A stretch of 13,789 nucleotides of DNA from HGM10836 sp964430375 (lineage in GTDB: Bacteria > Bacillota_I > Bacilli_A > RF39 > UBA660), in assembly GCA_964430375.1 (NCBI GenBank), contig CAYSEZ010000023.1:1-13789 (forward strand), in the 5' to 3' direction. A program made the position numbers and the translations under genes. Of this stretch, positions 7,146 through 13,789 are shown piece by piece (position 1 is the first letter of the stretch; the number at the start of each line of letters is the position of its first letter). The notes under the pieces were generated by a model. The model worked only from the letters and a program-made list of their open reading frames with translations, was not told the DNA's origin and made no database searches.

Positions 7146-7200
7146 CCCTTTAGTTTTTATATACCTAAAACTTCATCTTTTTACTCTTACTAAACTTATA
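7146..7200. repeat. 55-bp contig-end duplicate, right copy
   Basis: Identical to 6991-7045. Here the sequence runs without interruption into the Fem-family reading frame, whose last 12 codons including the stop lie in 7165-7200. Only the right arm of the terminator is present in this copy, because its left arm would lie in the Ns. Confidence 0.9.
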
Positions 7201-8388
7201 AACACCTTTGTTAATAACTAAATCAAACTCACCAACATATTCAGTAACATCTGCATTAAAACCAAGTTTCATCTCATTTAAACCCTTAAACTTACTATTA
7301 TTATCAAAATATCCCGTAATAGCATTCAAATCAAAATATATTGCACCAAGTTTAGAATACTTTTCAATAATAAACCACTTAATTAAAAAATTAGGATAAA
7401 ATAACGAAAAATCTTGCTTATAACCCTCAATAAGTAAACTAACACTATGCTTACCAATAACCACTGCAGAAGCCCCAATAAGTATTCCCTTTGGATACTT
7501 ATCAAATAACTTTGAAGCATCTAAAAGTTCCTTCTTATAAACAGAAATTAACTTATCCGAAGTCATTTTAGAATTAATAACCCTAGTATTCCCAGAAGAA
7601 CTTTGCATTTCAATATTAAGTTTCTCATTTTTAGCAAGTTCTTCCTCATACAAACGCTTAATATTCTTTAAATATATTTCAGTATTAAGTTTAGCAAAAT
7701 ATAACTCCAAATTATTACCAAAAGCCTCTGCAAAATCATGATAATAATTAACCTTTCTATAATGCTTTTTTGCAACAAACTTATAAAAAACATCTATATC
7801 ATTTGCATTACCTTGTAAAACTTCAACCCCACGACTTTGAGCCTTCCTAATTTTATTCCTAGTTGAATCACTAAAATTATTAAACAAACTATCACTAGAA
7901 CCAGTTACCTTAAGTATCGCATTCCATCTAGGTTTTAAAGTTCCAAATCCCTTATTATCTCCATAATAATTATAACCAATTCCTTCTAAAAAACCAATTA
8001 AAGAAGAAGAAACTTCCTCTATAACATTACCATCCTTATCCCTCTTATTATTAACAACTGGAGGATCAATCTTTAAAAAAGCAACTTTTCTTTTACTAAA
8101 ATACCTTTTTAAATTTTCAGTTATATCTATAACCAAATCATGATTATCATAATCAATTAACATCCCTCTTGGAGCATACGCATACTTATACGAAAAAACT
8201 AACTTCTGTTCTAATATTAAAGACGCCCCAACTAAATTATTATTATCATCTATAAAACCATAATAATTTATATCATATCCACACTTTTGCATTAAATTAC
8301 CATACATAGAAGTCTGATAATAAGAATGTAACGGATGAATACTTGAAAAATTATCAAACTGATTAGGCTTTAAAAGAACAATTTTCAT
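7165..8388 (-). CDS. FemAB/FemX-family peptidoglycan bridge aminoacyltransferase
   Basis: Fem-family enzymes transfer amino acids from aminoacyl-tRNA onto the stem-peptide side chain of lipid II or peptidoglycan, at the inner face of the membrane. Two GNAT-like halves are visible. The N-terminal part has YAYAPRGMLIDYDN (69-82). The middle has TRNKIRKAQSRGVEV (176-190). A lysine/glutamate-rich helical region at about 232-295 matches the antiparallel coiled-coil arm that in this family is thought to contact tRNA. The C-terminus carries IYFDLNAITGYF (350-361) and EYVGEFDLVIN (383-393), which is diagnostic. Length (407 aa) is typical. The start follows GAGGGAGGG by a few bases. The amino acid added and the position (FemX/A/B or MurM/N type) cannot be told. 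Its last 12 codons are duplicated across the assembly gap. It is convergent with gap and divergent from eno. Confidence 0.92.
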   Translation of the reverse strand: MKIVLLKPNQFDNFSSIHPLHSYYQTSMYGNLMQKCGYDINYYGFIDDNNNLVGASLILEQKLVFSYKYAYAPRGMLIDYDNHDLVIDITENLKRYFSKRKVAFLKIDPPVVNNKRDKDGNVIEEVSSSLIGFLEGIGYNYYGDNKGFGTLKPRWNAILKVTGSSDSLFNNFSDSTRNKIRKAQSRGVEVLQGNANDIDVFYKFVAKKHYRKVNYYHDFAEAFGNNLELYFAKLNTEIYLKNIKRLYEEELAKNEKLNIEMQSSSGNTRVINSKMTSDKLISVYKKELLDASKLFDKYPKGILIGASAVVIGKHSVSLLIEGYKQDFSLFYPNFLIKWFIIEKYSKLGAIYFDLNAITGYFDNNSKFKGLNEMKLGFNADVTEYVGEFDLVINKGVYKFSKSKKMKF

Positions 8389-8424
8389 ACTATCCCTCCC
8401 TCATTCTTTTAATATTCTATTAAT

Positions 8425-8453
8425 ATGATATCTTTTTTTTAAATAAAAATCAA
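8425..8453 (-). promoter_or_regulatory. Predicted promoter of the Fem-family gene
   Basis: On the minus strand, -35 TTGATT (8453-8448) and -10 TATCAT (8430-8425) are separated by 17 bases. Transcription would start near 8418, about 30 bases before the ATG at 8388. The -35 is back to back with that of eno. Confidence 0.5.
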
Positions 8454-8460
8454 TAAAAAG

Positions 8461-8489
8461 TTTAAAATCTAAAAAAAATATTATATAAT
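8461..8489 (+). promoter_or_regulatory. Predicted promoter of eno
   Basis: A perfect -10 TATAAT (8484-8489) is preceded at 17 bases by TTTAAA (8461-8466), a 4 of 6 match to the -35 consensus. The start of transcription would be near 8496, just upstream of the ribosome site AGGTAGGAG (8500-8508). Confidence 0.5.
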
Positions 8490-8512
8490 AAAAAAAGAAA
8501 GGTAGGAGCAAT

Positions 8513-9748
8513 ATGAAAATAACAAATATAAAAGCAAGAGAAATACTAGATTCAAGAGGATTTCCAACAATCGAAGTAGAACTATATTTAGAAAATAAAA
8601 AAGGAGTAGCAAGTATCCCCTCTGGAGCGTCAACCGGAACAAATGAAGCCCTAGAATTAAGAGATAACGAAGAAAGATACCTAGGAAAAGGTGTCAAAAA
8701 AGCCATAAAAAATGTACTAGAAATAATAAAACCAAATATTATAAATAAAGAATTTAATACCCAAAAAGAGTTAGATGACTTTCTAATAAATTTAGATAAC
8801 ACAGAAAACAAAACAAACCTTGGAGCAAACGCCATACTTGGAGTATCCCTAGCATTTTTAAAAGCAACTGCAGAAGAACAAAACAAAGAATTATATGAAT
8901 TTTTAGGTAACAACTATCAAATACCTAGATGCATGCTTAACATATTAAACGGAGGAATGCACGCTGATAACAACGTAGACTTCCAAGAATTTATGATTAT
9001 GCCAAACTTTAATGAAATGACAAAACAACTAGAAGTAGCAAGCAAAGTTTTCCATACCCTAAAAAAAATAGTAAAAGAAAACAACCTAAATACAGGAGTC
9101 GGAGACGAAGGAGGTCTTGCTCCAAATCTAAAAAATAATAAAGAAGCACTAGACCTAATAATAAAAGCAATTAAAGAAGCAGGATACATTCCGGGAAAGG
9201 ACGTAAATATTGCTCTAGATATTGCTGCATCATCTTTCTATAATAATGAAACAAATAAATACCTAGTAGATAACACCTACATTACAAAAGAAGAACTATT
9301 AGATATGTATATAAACTTAATAAAAGAATATCCAATTATTTCAATTGAAGACCCATTTGAAGAAAATGACTTTGAAAGTTTTAATAAACTAACCAATCTA
9401 ACTAATATCCAAGTAGTCGGAGATGATCTATTTACAACCAACAAAAAACGTTTAGAAATAGGTATAGAAAAAAAAGCAGGAAACGCTATTTTAATAAAAG
9501 CAAACCAAATAGGCACAGTAACAGAAACCCTAGAAACAATAAAACTAGCAAAAGAAAATAACTTTAAAACAATTATCTCTCACAGAAGTGGAGAAACCTT
9601 AGATACATTTATATCAGACTTTGCAGTAGGCTTATCTCTAGGACAAATAAAAACAGGATCAATTACAAGAGGAGAAAGAATAGCTAAATATAATAGATTA
9701 CTTTTAATTGAAGAACAAATAAATGAAATAAATGAAAAAATATTGTAA
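8513..9748 (+). CDS. eno: Enolase
   Basis: Enolase interconverts 2-phosphoglycerate and phosphoenolpyruvate in glycolysis. All main catalytic residues can be placed: Glu199 in GDEGG, Mg ligands Asp236, Glu279 (SIEDPF) and Asp304 (VGDDLF), Lys329 in LIKANQIGT, His357-Arg358-Ser359 in SHRSGET, and Lys380 in GQIKTGS. The mobile loop SGASTG is at 37-42. The protein is 411 aa, about 20 shorter than the usual bacterial enolase (about 430); it ends soon after AKYNRLLLIEEQ and lacks the usual C-terminal tail. Other departures are DSRGFPT instead of DSRGNPT, SIEDPF where B. subtilis has SIEDGL, and TRGERIAKYN where B. subtilis has SRTDRVAKYN. The active site is complete, so I expect a working enzyme. 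It has its own promoter and diverges from the Fem gene; no terminator is visible before secG. Confidence 0.96.
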   Translation: MKITNIKAREILDSRGFPTIEVELYLENKKGVASIPSGASTGTNEALELRDNEERYLGKGVKKAIKNVLEIIKPNIINKEFNTQKELDDFLINLDNTENKTNLGANAILGVSLAFLKATAEEQNKELYEFLGNNYQIPRCMLNILNGGMHADNNVDFQEFMIMPNFNEMTKQLEVASKVFHTLKKIVKENNLNTGVGDEGGLAPNLKNNKEALDLIIKAIKEAGYIPGKDVNIALDIAASSFYNNETNKYLVDNTYITKEELLDMYINLIKEYPIISIEDPFEENDFESFNKLTNLTNIQVVGDDLFTTNKKRLEIGIEKKAGNAILIKANQIGTVTETLETIKLAKENNFKTIISHRSGETLDTFISDFAVGLSLGQIKTGSITRGERIAKYNRLLLIEEQINEINEKIL

Positions 9749-9771
9749 AATAACATAATTTATGATAGAAT
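9743..9771 (+). promoter_or_regulatory. Predicted promoter of the secG-rnr-smpB operon
   Basis: TTGTAA (9743-9748, overlapping the eno stop codon) lies 17 bases before TAGAAT (9766-9771), which has an extended -10 TG at 9763-9764. The start of transcription would be near 9778, with the strong ribosome site AAAGGAGGT at 9784-9792. This suggests the operon can be expressed separately from eno. Confidence 0.55.
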
Positions 9772-9797
9772 AACAAATATACAAAAGGAGGTACACT

Positions 9798-10013
9798 ATG
9801 GAAATAGCACTAATAGTTATATGTATAATCTTAATCGCTCTAGTATTACTTCAAAGTGGTAAAGCAGAAGGTGCATCACAAATAATAACCGGAGGAAATG
9901 GAGATTTATTTAAAGAAAGAAAAGAAAGAGGAAGCGAACTTTTTATATCAAGAGCAACCTTAATTTTAGGAATAATATTTTTTATAACTTGTTTAGTTAT
10001 AACATTTATGTAA
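9798..10013 (+). CDS. secG: Preprotein translocase subunit SecG
   Basis: SecG is the small accessory membrane subunit of the SecYEG channel and aids SecA-driven protein export. The 71-aa product has the expected two membrane segments (about 3-19 and 52-70) joined by a basic cytoplasmic loop. The family signature LLQSGKAEGAS is at 17-27. The ribosome site AAAGGAGGT is 5 bases from the ATG. The order secG, rnr, smpB is conserved in many Firmicutes and supports the assignment of this short gene. Confidence 0.93.
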   Translation: MEIALIVICIILIALVLLQSGKAEGASQIITGGNGDLFKERKERGSELFISRATLILGIIFFITCLVITFM

Positions 10014-10042
10014 GAATAAGATATTCTTATTAAAAAGAATAT
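10012..10042 (+). promoter_or_regulatory. Overlapping alternative hairpins between secG and rnr
   Basis: The segment TATTCTT (10022-10028) can pair with AAGAATA on its left (10012-10018) or with a second AAGAATA on its right (10035-10041; 8 bp if the flanking A-T is counted). A third option pairs AATAAGA (10015-10021) with TCTTATT (10025-10031). These stems exclude each other. The arrangement could tune read-through or rnr translation, but short AT-only stems are weak and may be chance. Confidence 0.3.
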
Positions 10043-10069
10043 GTCATATTAATTTCAGAGGGAGTAATT

Positions 10070-12145
10070 ATGAAAGAAAAAATATTAAAAGTTCTAGAAG
10101 TATCTAGAAATAAACCAATGACATTAACAGAAATATTTGCAAAAACAGCTTGTCCAAAAGAACTAGAACAAGAATTTTTAGATTATTTTGAAGAATTAAG
10201 AACAGAAAAAAAAGTTTACTGCACAAACTCATCAAAAGGGACTTTTACACTAAATCCATACCGTGAAGGAGTTTTACACGTAAGAAGAAATAAAACTTGT
10301 TATGCAACTTTAGATAATGGTAAAGAAATAAATATTAAAGACCCAATGGGAGCCTTAGATTTAGATAAAATTTTAGTAAAAATAACTGATTTTAATAGAT
10401 GTGAAGGAAATGTAAAAGAAATAATAGAACGTCACGGTCTAATCGCAGAATTAAAAACAATTGATGATAAAAGATATGCAGTCCTAAAAGATAAAAGATA
10501 TAAAATAGATGTAGATAAATCTATTGTAGATGGTACTCTAATAGGTATAAAAATAGATAAAACAAAAGCAGGAAAATTCTATGAAGCAACACTTGATAGA
10601 GTAATCGGACATAAAAATGCACCAGGAATAGATGAAATGAAACTCTATTATGAATTTAATATTCCATATAATTGGAATGAAGAAATAGAAAAACAATTAA
10701 AAGAAATACCAAACGAAGTAAAAGAAGAAGACATAATAGGAAGAAAAGACTTAAGAGATAAAGTAATATTCACAATAGATGGAGATGATACAAAAGATAT
10801 AGATGATGCTGTATCAATCGAAATATTACCGAATGGTCACTATAAACTAATTGTATCTATCGCTGATGTAGCACATTATGTACCATTAAATTCCCCAATT
10901 GATCTAGAAGCAAGAGAAAGAGGAAACAGTTACTATAGCCCAGGAGTAGTAAACCCAATGCACCCAGTAAAACTTGCAAATGGAATCTGTTCACTAAATC
11001 CTAATGTTGATAGACTAGCCTTAACTACAGAAATGGAAATAGACCAAAATGGTACTCTAATAGATTTTGATATTTATGAAAGTGTTATAAGATCAAAAAT
11101 CCAAATGACTTATAAAAACGTAAATAAAATATTAAACGATAATGAAGTACCAAGTGGATATGAGCCATATATAGAAGACCTAAAAAATCTAGAAAAATTA
11201 TACCATGTATTAAAAAACAATAGAAAAAAAAGAGGTATGGTAGACTTTGATAGACCAGAAATAAAAATAATTGTTGATGATAATAGAAAAATTACAAGTA
11301 TTGAAAAAAGAATCCAAAATACCGGAGAAAGCATAATTGAATACTGTATGCTAGCGTCAAATGAATGTGTAGGAACTTATATATATAATATGTTAATACC
11401 ATTTATATATAGAGTTCATGACATCCCAAATGAAACAAGATTTAAAGATACAATTAACTTAATTAAATCATATGGAGAAAAAATAGATGGAAAAATTAAC
11501 TTCAAAAATGGTTCATCATATCAAAAAATACTAAATAGCCTAAAAGATAGTGATAGATATGCAATATACTGTTATTTATTATTAAGATGTATGGCTAAAG
11601 CAGAATATAATACAGAAAACTATGGACACTTTGCAATAGGTATTGATAACAGAAAAAATGAAGGATATACACACTTTACTTCTCCAATAAGAAGATATTC
11701 AGACTCTACTGTTCATAGAATAATAAAAAAAGTATTACACGGAGAAATAGAAGATCTAGAAAAAGATGATTTTAAAGAATTACTATCAAAAATAGCTCTA
11801 AAATGTTCTGAAAGAGAAAGAGTTGCAGACCAATTTGAAAGAGCAGCAAACAAAATGAAAACCGCAGAATACTTACAAGATTATATTGGATACACTTACG
11901 AAGGAACCATAACAGGCTTTACAAATAGTGCAATGTTTGTAGAATTAGATAACCTAATCGAAGGAAGAGTTGCACTAAGTAGTATGAAAGACTACTATAC
12001 ATATAATGAAGAATTAGGTATCCTAGTAGGACAAAATTCCAAAAAAATATATCGTCTAGGAGATAAAGTAGAAATAATAGTAACTCGTGCAGATAAAGAA
12101 GAAAGAGAAATAGACTTTGAATTAGTAAGAAAAAGGACAAGATAA
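10070..12145 (+). CDS. rnr: Ribonuclease R
   Basis: RNase R is a processive 3'-5' exoribonuclease that degrades structured RNA and takes part in rRNA quality control and tmRNA-linked decay. Domains in order are an N-terminal helix-turn-helix region (about 1-62), two cold-shock-type RNA-binding domains (about 65-215), the RNB catalytic domain (about 225-555) and a C-terminal S1 domain (about 606-687). The active-site cluster TIDGDDTKDIDD carries Asp237, Asp243, Asp245 and Asp246, matching the spacing of the RNase II acidic residues. NGICSLNPNVDRL (304-316) and HFTSPIRRYSD (535-545) are further RNB motifs. At 691 aa it is shorter than the B. subtilis (about 780) and E. coli (813) enzymes, mainly because the basic C-terminal tail is almost absent. 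The ribosome site AGAGGGAG is at 10057-10064. The stop overlaps the smpB start. Confidence 0.96.
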   Translation: MKEKILKVLEVSRNKPMTLTEIFAKTACPKELEQEFLDYFEELRTEKKVYCTNSSKGTFTLNPYREGVLHVRRNKTCYATLDNGKEINIKDPMGALDLDKILVKITDFNRCEGNVKEIIERHGLIAELKTIDDKRYAVLKDKRYKIDVDKSIVDGTLIGIKIDKTKAGKFYEATLDRVIGHKNAPGIDEMKLYYEFNIPYNWNEEIEKQLKEIPNEVKEEDIIGRKDLRDKVIFTIDGDDTKDIDDAVSIEILPNGHYKLIVSIADVAHYVPLNSPIDLEARERGNSYYSPGVVNPMHPVKLANGICSLNPNVDRLALTTEMEIDQNGTLIDFDIYESVIRSKIQMTYKNVNKILNDNEVPSGYEPYIEDLKNLEKLYHVLKNNRKKRGMVDFDRPEIKIIVDDNRKITSIEKRIQNTGESIIEYCMLASNECVGTYIYNMLIPFIYRVHDIPNETRFKDTINLIKSYGEKIDGKINFKNGSSYQKILNSLKDSDRYAIYCYLLLRCMAKAEYNTENYGHFAIGIDNRKNEGYTHFTSPIRRYSDSTVHRIIKKVLHGEIEDLEKDDFKELLSKIALKCSERERVADQFERAANKMKTAEYLQDYIGYTYEGTITGFTNSAMFVELDNLIEGRVALSSMKDYYTYNEELGILVGQNSKKIYRLGDKVEIIVTRADKEEREIDFELVRKRTR

Positions 12146-12585
12146 TGGAAATACTAAATAGAAAAGCAAAATTTAACTACTTTATCCTAGAAGAAATAGA
12201 ATGTGGAATATCCTTACAAGGTAATGAAGTAAAATCAATAAAAGAAGGATCTTGTAATATAAAAGATAGTTATGCTAGAATAAAAAATAATGAAGTTTAT
12301 CTTATTAATATGTTTATAAAAAAATACAAAGATGCATCTTCCTTTGCCGCAGAAGAAACAAGACAAAGAAAACTTTTATTACATAAAAAACAAATATTAA
12401 AGTTAAAAGACAAACTAGAAACAGATAACCTAACTTTAATACCATTAAAAGTATATTTAAAAGAAAACAAAATAAAAGTATTACTAGGTTTATGTAAAGG
12501 TAAAAAAAACTATGACAAAAGAGAAACAATAAAAGAAAGAGACATCAAAAGAAATATAGAAAAACAATTAAAAGAAAGAAACTAA
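12145..12585 (+). CDS. smpB: SsrA (tmRNA)-binding protein SmpB
   Basis: SmpB binds tmRNA and brings it to stalled ribosomes for trans-translation. The 146-aa product has the family N-terminus NRKAKFNYFILEEIECGISL (5-24), then GNEVKSIKEG (26-35, where the family usually has GTEVKS), NIKDSYARI and the C-terminal GKKNYDKRETIKERDIKR rich in basic residues that enters the ribosome A-site. Length is close to the usual 150-160. The ATG overlaps the last base of the rnr stop (TAATG), indicating translational coupling. RNase R and SmpB work together in tmRNA-mediated decay, so the pairing is functionally sensible. The tmRNA gene (ssrA), often just downstream, is not in this window. Confidence 0.96.
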   Translation: MEILNRKAKFNYFILEEIECGISLQGNEVKSIKEGSCNIKDSYARIKNNEVYLINMFIKKYKDASSFAAEETRQRKLLLHKKQILKLKDKLETDNLTLIPLKVYLKENKIKVLLGLCKGKKNYDKRETIKERDIKRNIEKQLKERN

Positions 12586-12606
12586 ACTATATAGCTTCTT
12601 TCTTTT
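12570..12606. terminator. Bidirectional terminator between smpB and fic
   Basis: AAAAGAAAGAA (12570-12580) pairs over 11 bp with TTCTTTCTTTT (12596-12606). After one mismatch, CTA/TAG extends the stem around a 7-base loop. The left arm ends just before the smpB stop codon, and the T-rich tail continues past 12606. It suits termination of both smpB and the converging fic gene. Confidence 0.8.
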
Positions 12607-12622
12607 ATTATAATTTTAAATT

Positions 12623-13702
12623 TTAGAACATATCCTTTCCAACAAAAACATTATAAATTTCGTTATATCTATAACTTAATTTTGCATAATTAGAATCCGG
12701 TACTAATATATTAAGCTCTACTAATTTATCAATCAAATTGGAAACTGTATTTCTTGACACACCTGATTCTTCTTCAATTTCTTTTTTTGTAAAAACTATT
12801 TGTCTCATTATCGCAGGCATAATTCTATAAACTGCATTACTTTTTAAAATCTCTAATTTTTTCATATCTTTGGCATATATTTGTTTAATTCTGTTTATTT
12901 TTGCTATATTGTTATTACATTGTTCTATTATACATTGTAAAAAGAACTTGATGAAACCTAGCATATTTCCTTTTCTACTTTCATTTAAAAACTTGTGGTA
13001 ACTTGGTTTATATAATTCAATTACTTCTGATAAAAATAGAATTGGTTCTTCTTCGGTTAATAAAGCCAATTGAATAGATATCAAGGCTCTGCCTAATCTT
13101 CCATTTCCATCTCGATATGCGTGTATTGTTTCAAATTGAGAATGAGATATAGCTAAGTTTATAAACAATGGATCAATATATGCATTATTCATATATTCAA
13201 ATAAATTTTCTAACAGAATAGGAACATCTTCTGGCGCAGGAGGAACAAAAATAGCTTCTTCTATAGTACATCCTTTAGGACCTATCCAATTTTGAATATT
13301 TCTAATTTTTCCTGGTTCTTTTTCATTGCCTCTAACACTATCAAGTAATATTTTGTGAATACTATTTAAAAATTTAATATTTATTTTGTTATTTTCTTTT
13401 AAATAATTTTTAGAATATTCAATAACTTTTTTTAAATTTTGTATTTCTAAATTATCATCTGTTTTAGGCATATATTTTAAATAATACATATCATCTTGAG
13501 ATATTTGTGTTCCCTCAATTTGAGTAGATTTTAAACTCTCACTCAAAATTATGGAATCCAAAAAGAATCTTGAATCAAATTGACTATTTTTTAAATTTGA
13601 TTTATATTCTCCATATTTTAAATTTGCTTCAGAAATTAAACTAATTAATTCCTTATCTAGAGTATATTCAATTGGCAATTTGTTTGCTTCAAATGGTTTC
13701 AC
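12623..13702 (-). CDS. fic: Fic-domain protein (probable AMP-transferase) with C-terminal HTH
   Basis: Fic proteins usually transfer AMP from ATP to hydroxyl side chains of target proteins. From the GTG at 13702 the product is 359 aa. The catalytic motif HAYRDGNGRLGR is at 194-205 (His194, full HxFx(D/E)GNGRxxR consensus with Tyr for Phe). An N-terminal inhibitory motif S-x-x-x-E-G (STQIEG, 59-64) marks a class II, self-inhibited Fic. A winged-helix-like HTH lies near 304-333 (TKKEIEEESGVSRNTVSNLI). An earlier GTG at 13714 would add 4 residues, but the GAGGTG at 13716-13711 overlaps it and serves better as Shine-Dalgarno for the GTG at 13702, which gives the common MKPF...LPIE beginning. Codon use differs from all neighbours: only about three Leu codons are CTA, and Asn is almost always AAT. 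No antitoxin gene lies beside it within the window. Target unknown; acquisition by transfer is likely. Confidence 0.92.
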   Translation of the reverse strand: MKPFEANKLPIEYTLDKELISLISEANLKYGEYKSNLKNSQFDSRFFLDSIILSESLKSTQIEGTQISQDDMYYLKYMPKTDDNLEIQNLKKVIEYSKNYLKENNKINIKFLNSIHKILLDSVRGNEKEPGKIRNIQNWIGPKGCTIEEAIFVPPAPEDVPILLENLFEYMNNAYIDPLFINLAISHSQFETIHAYRDGNGRLGRALISIQLALLTEEEPILFLSEVIELYKPSYHKFLNESRKGNMLGFIKFFLQCIIEQCNNNIAKINRIKQIYAKDMKKLEILKSNAVYRIMPAIMRQIVFTKKEIEEESGVSRNTVSNLIDKLVELNILVPDSNYAKLSYRYNEIYNVFVGKDMF

Positions 13703-13723
13703 TTTCTTTTTCACCTCGATAAA

Positions 13724-13752
13724 ATATTAACACATAATCAATCAAAAGTAAA
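13724..13752 (-). promoter_or_regulatory. Possible fic promoter
   Basis: On the minus strand TTTACT (13752-13747) lies 17 bases before TAATAT (13729-13724), which has an extended -10 TG. Transcription would start near 13717, almost at the Shine-Dalgarno (13716-13711), so the leader would be unusually short. This makes the call uncertain. Confidence 0.35.
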
Positions 13753-13754
13753 TA

Positions 13755-13789
13755 AAAATGCACAATATTTTTAAAATACTGTGCATTTT
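13755..13789. terminator. Near-perfect 35-bp palindrome at the window end
   Basis: AAAATGCACA (13755-13764) is the exact inverse of TGTGCATTTT (13780-13789). After one mismatch (13765/13779), the inner TATTTT/AAAATA pairing almost closes the centre. A-runs and T-runs flank the stem, so it resembles a bidirectional terminator for a gene beyond the right edge. It also lies just upstream of fic and could be an operator. The window ends on its T-run. Confidence 0.65.

Noticed and set aside
6991..7200. A biological direct repeat or insertion-element end flanking the N run
   Set aside because: The repeated unit contains ordinary terminator and Fem coding sequence and sits exactly at both contig edges, which fits an assembly overlap better.
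8401..8913. 170-codon minus-strand frame across the eno promoter and the eno 5' half
   Set aside because: It lies opposite an intact enolase and runs through both predicted promoters; it has no domain and no credible start site.
12586..12622. tmRNA gene (ssrA) after smpB
   Set aside because: Only 37 bases separate the smpB and fic stops, occupied largely by a terminator; no room for ssrA.
13703..13714. First GTG of the fic frame as the start
   Set aside because: It forms part of the GAGGTG that best serves as Shine-Dalgarno; the GTG at 13702 has good spacing and yields the common family N-terminus.

Overview
The window is very AT-rich DNA with strongly A-rich coding strands. It carries a mostly housekeeping gene set typical of a low-GC Gram-positive bacterium (Firmicutes/Bacilli). 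UGA acts as a stop (yvcK) and tryptophan is encoded by TGG, so this is the standard bacterial code and not the Mycoplasma code. A Fem-type peptidoglycan-bridge enzyme and the YvcK/WhiA pair suggest a walled cell. My inference is an uncultured gut-type member of the Bacilli (RF39/Erysipelotrichia-like), assembled as a draft or metagenome bin; the sequence alone does not prove the lineage. A run of 100 Ns at 7046-7145 marks a scaffold join.

Layout, left to right. Bases 1-247 are non-coding except for a good promoter for an unrecognised 152-aa gene (248-706), which ends in a hairpin. yvcK and whiA follow as a tight pair (773-2654). They converge on clpP-dagK (4190-2664, minus strand) through a terminator that contains both stop codons. 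A short divergent region upstream of clpP holds a possible 20-codon hydrophobic ORF and an inverted repeat covering the ribosome binding site of the next gene. That gene is a TGS-domain/uridine-kinase-like fusion (4312-5958), which forms an operon with gap (GAPDH). A bidirectional terminator and the N gap separate gap from a convergent Fem-family gene (8388-7165). The two gap edges are identical for 55 bp, so the gap is probably an unmerged contig overlap. eno diverges from the Fem gene. secG, rnr and smpB form an operon with its own promoter, and a Fic-domain gene (minus) converges on smpB through a bidirectional terminator. A near-perfect palindrome ends the window.

Functional themes: envelope precursor control and phospholipid recycling (YvcK, DagK, Fem), lower glycolysis (GapA, Eno), proteolysis and ribosome rescue/RNA decay (ClpP, RNase R, SmpB), and protein export (SecG). 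The Fic gene stands out as accessory: its codon choice differs visibly from every neighbour. I see no CRISPR array, insertion sequence, tRNA, rRNA or phage gene. No multi-gene novel system is evident. The best leads are the small ORF and inverted repeat upstream of clpP, the unknown first gene where rapZ often sits, and the codon-atypical Fic gene.
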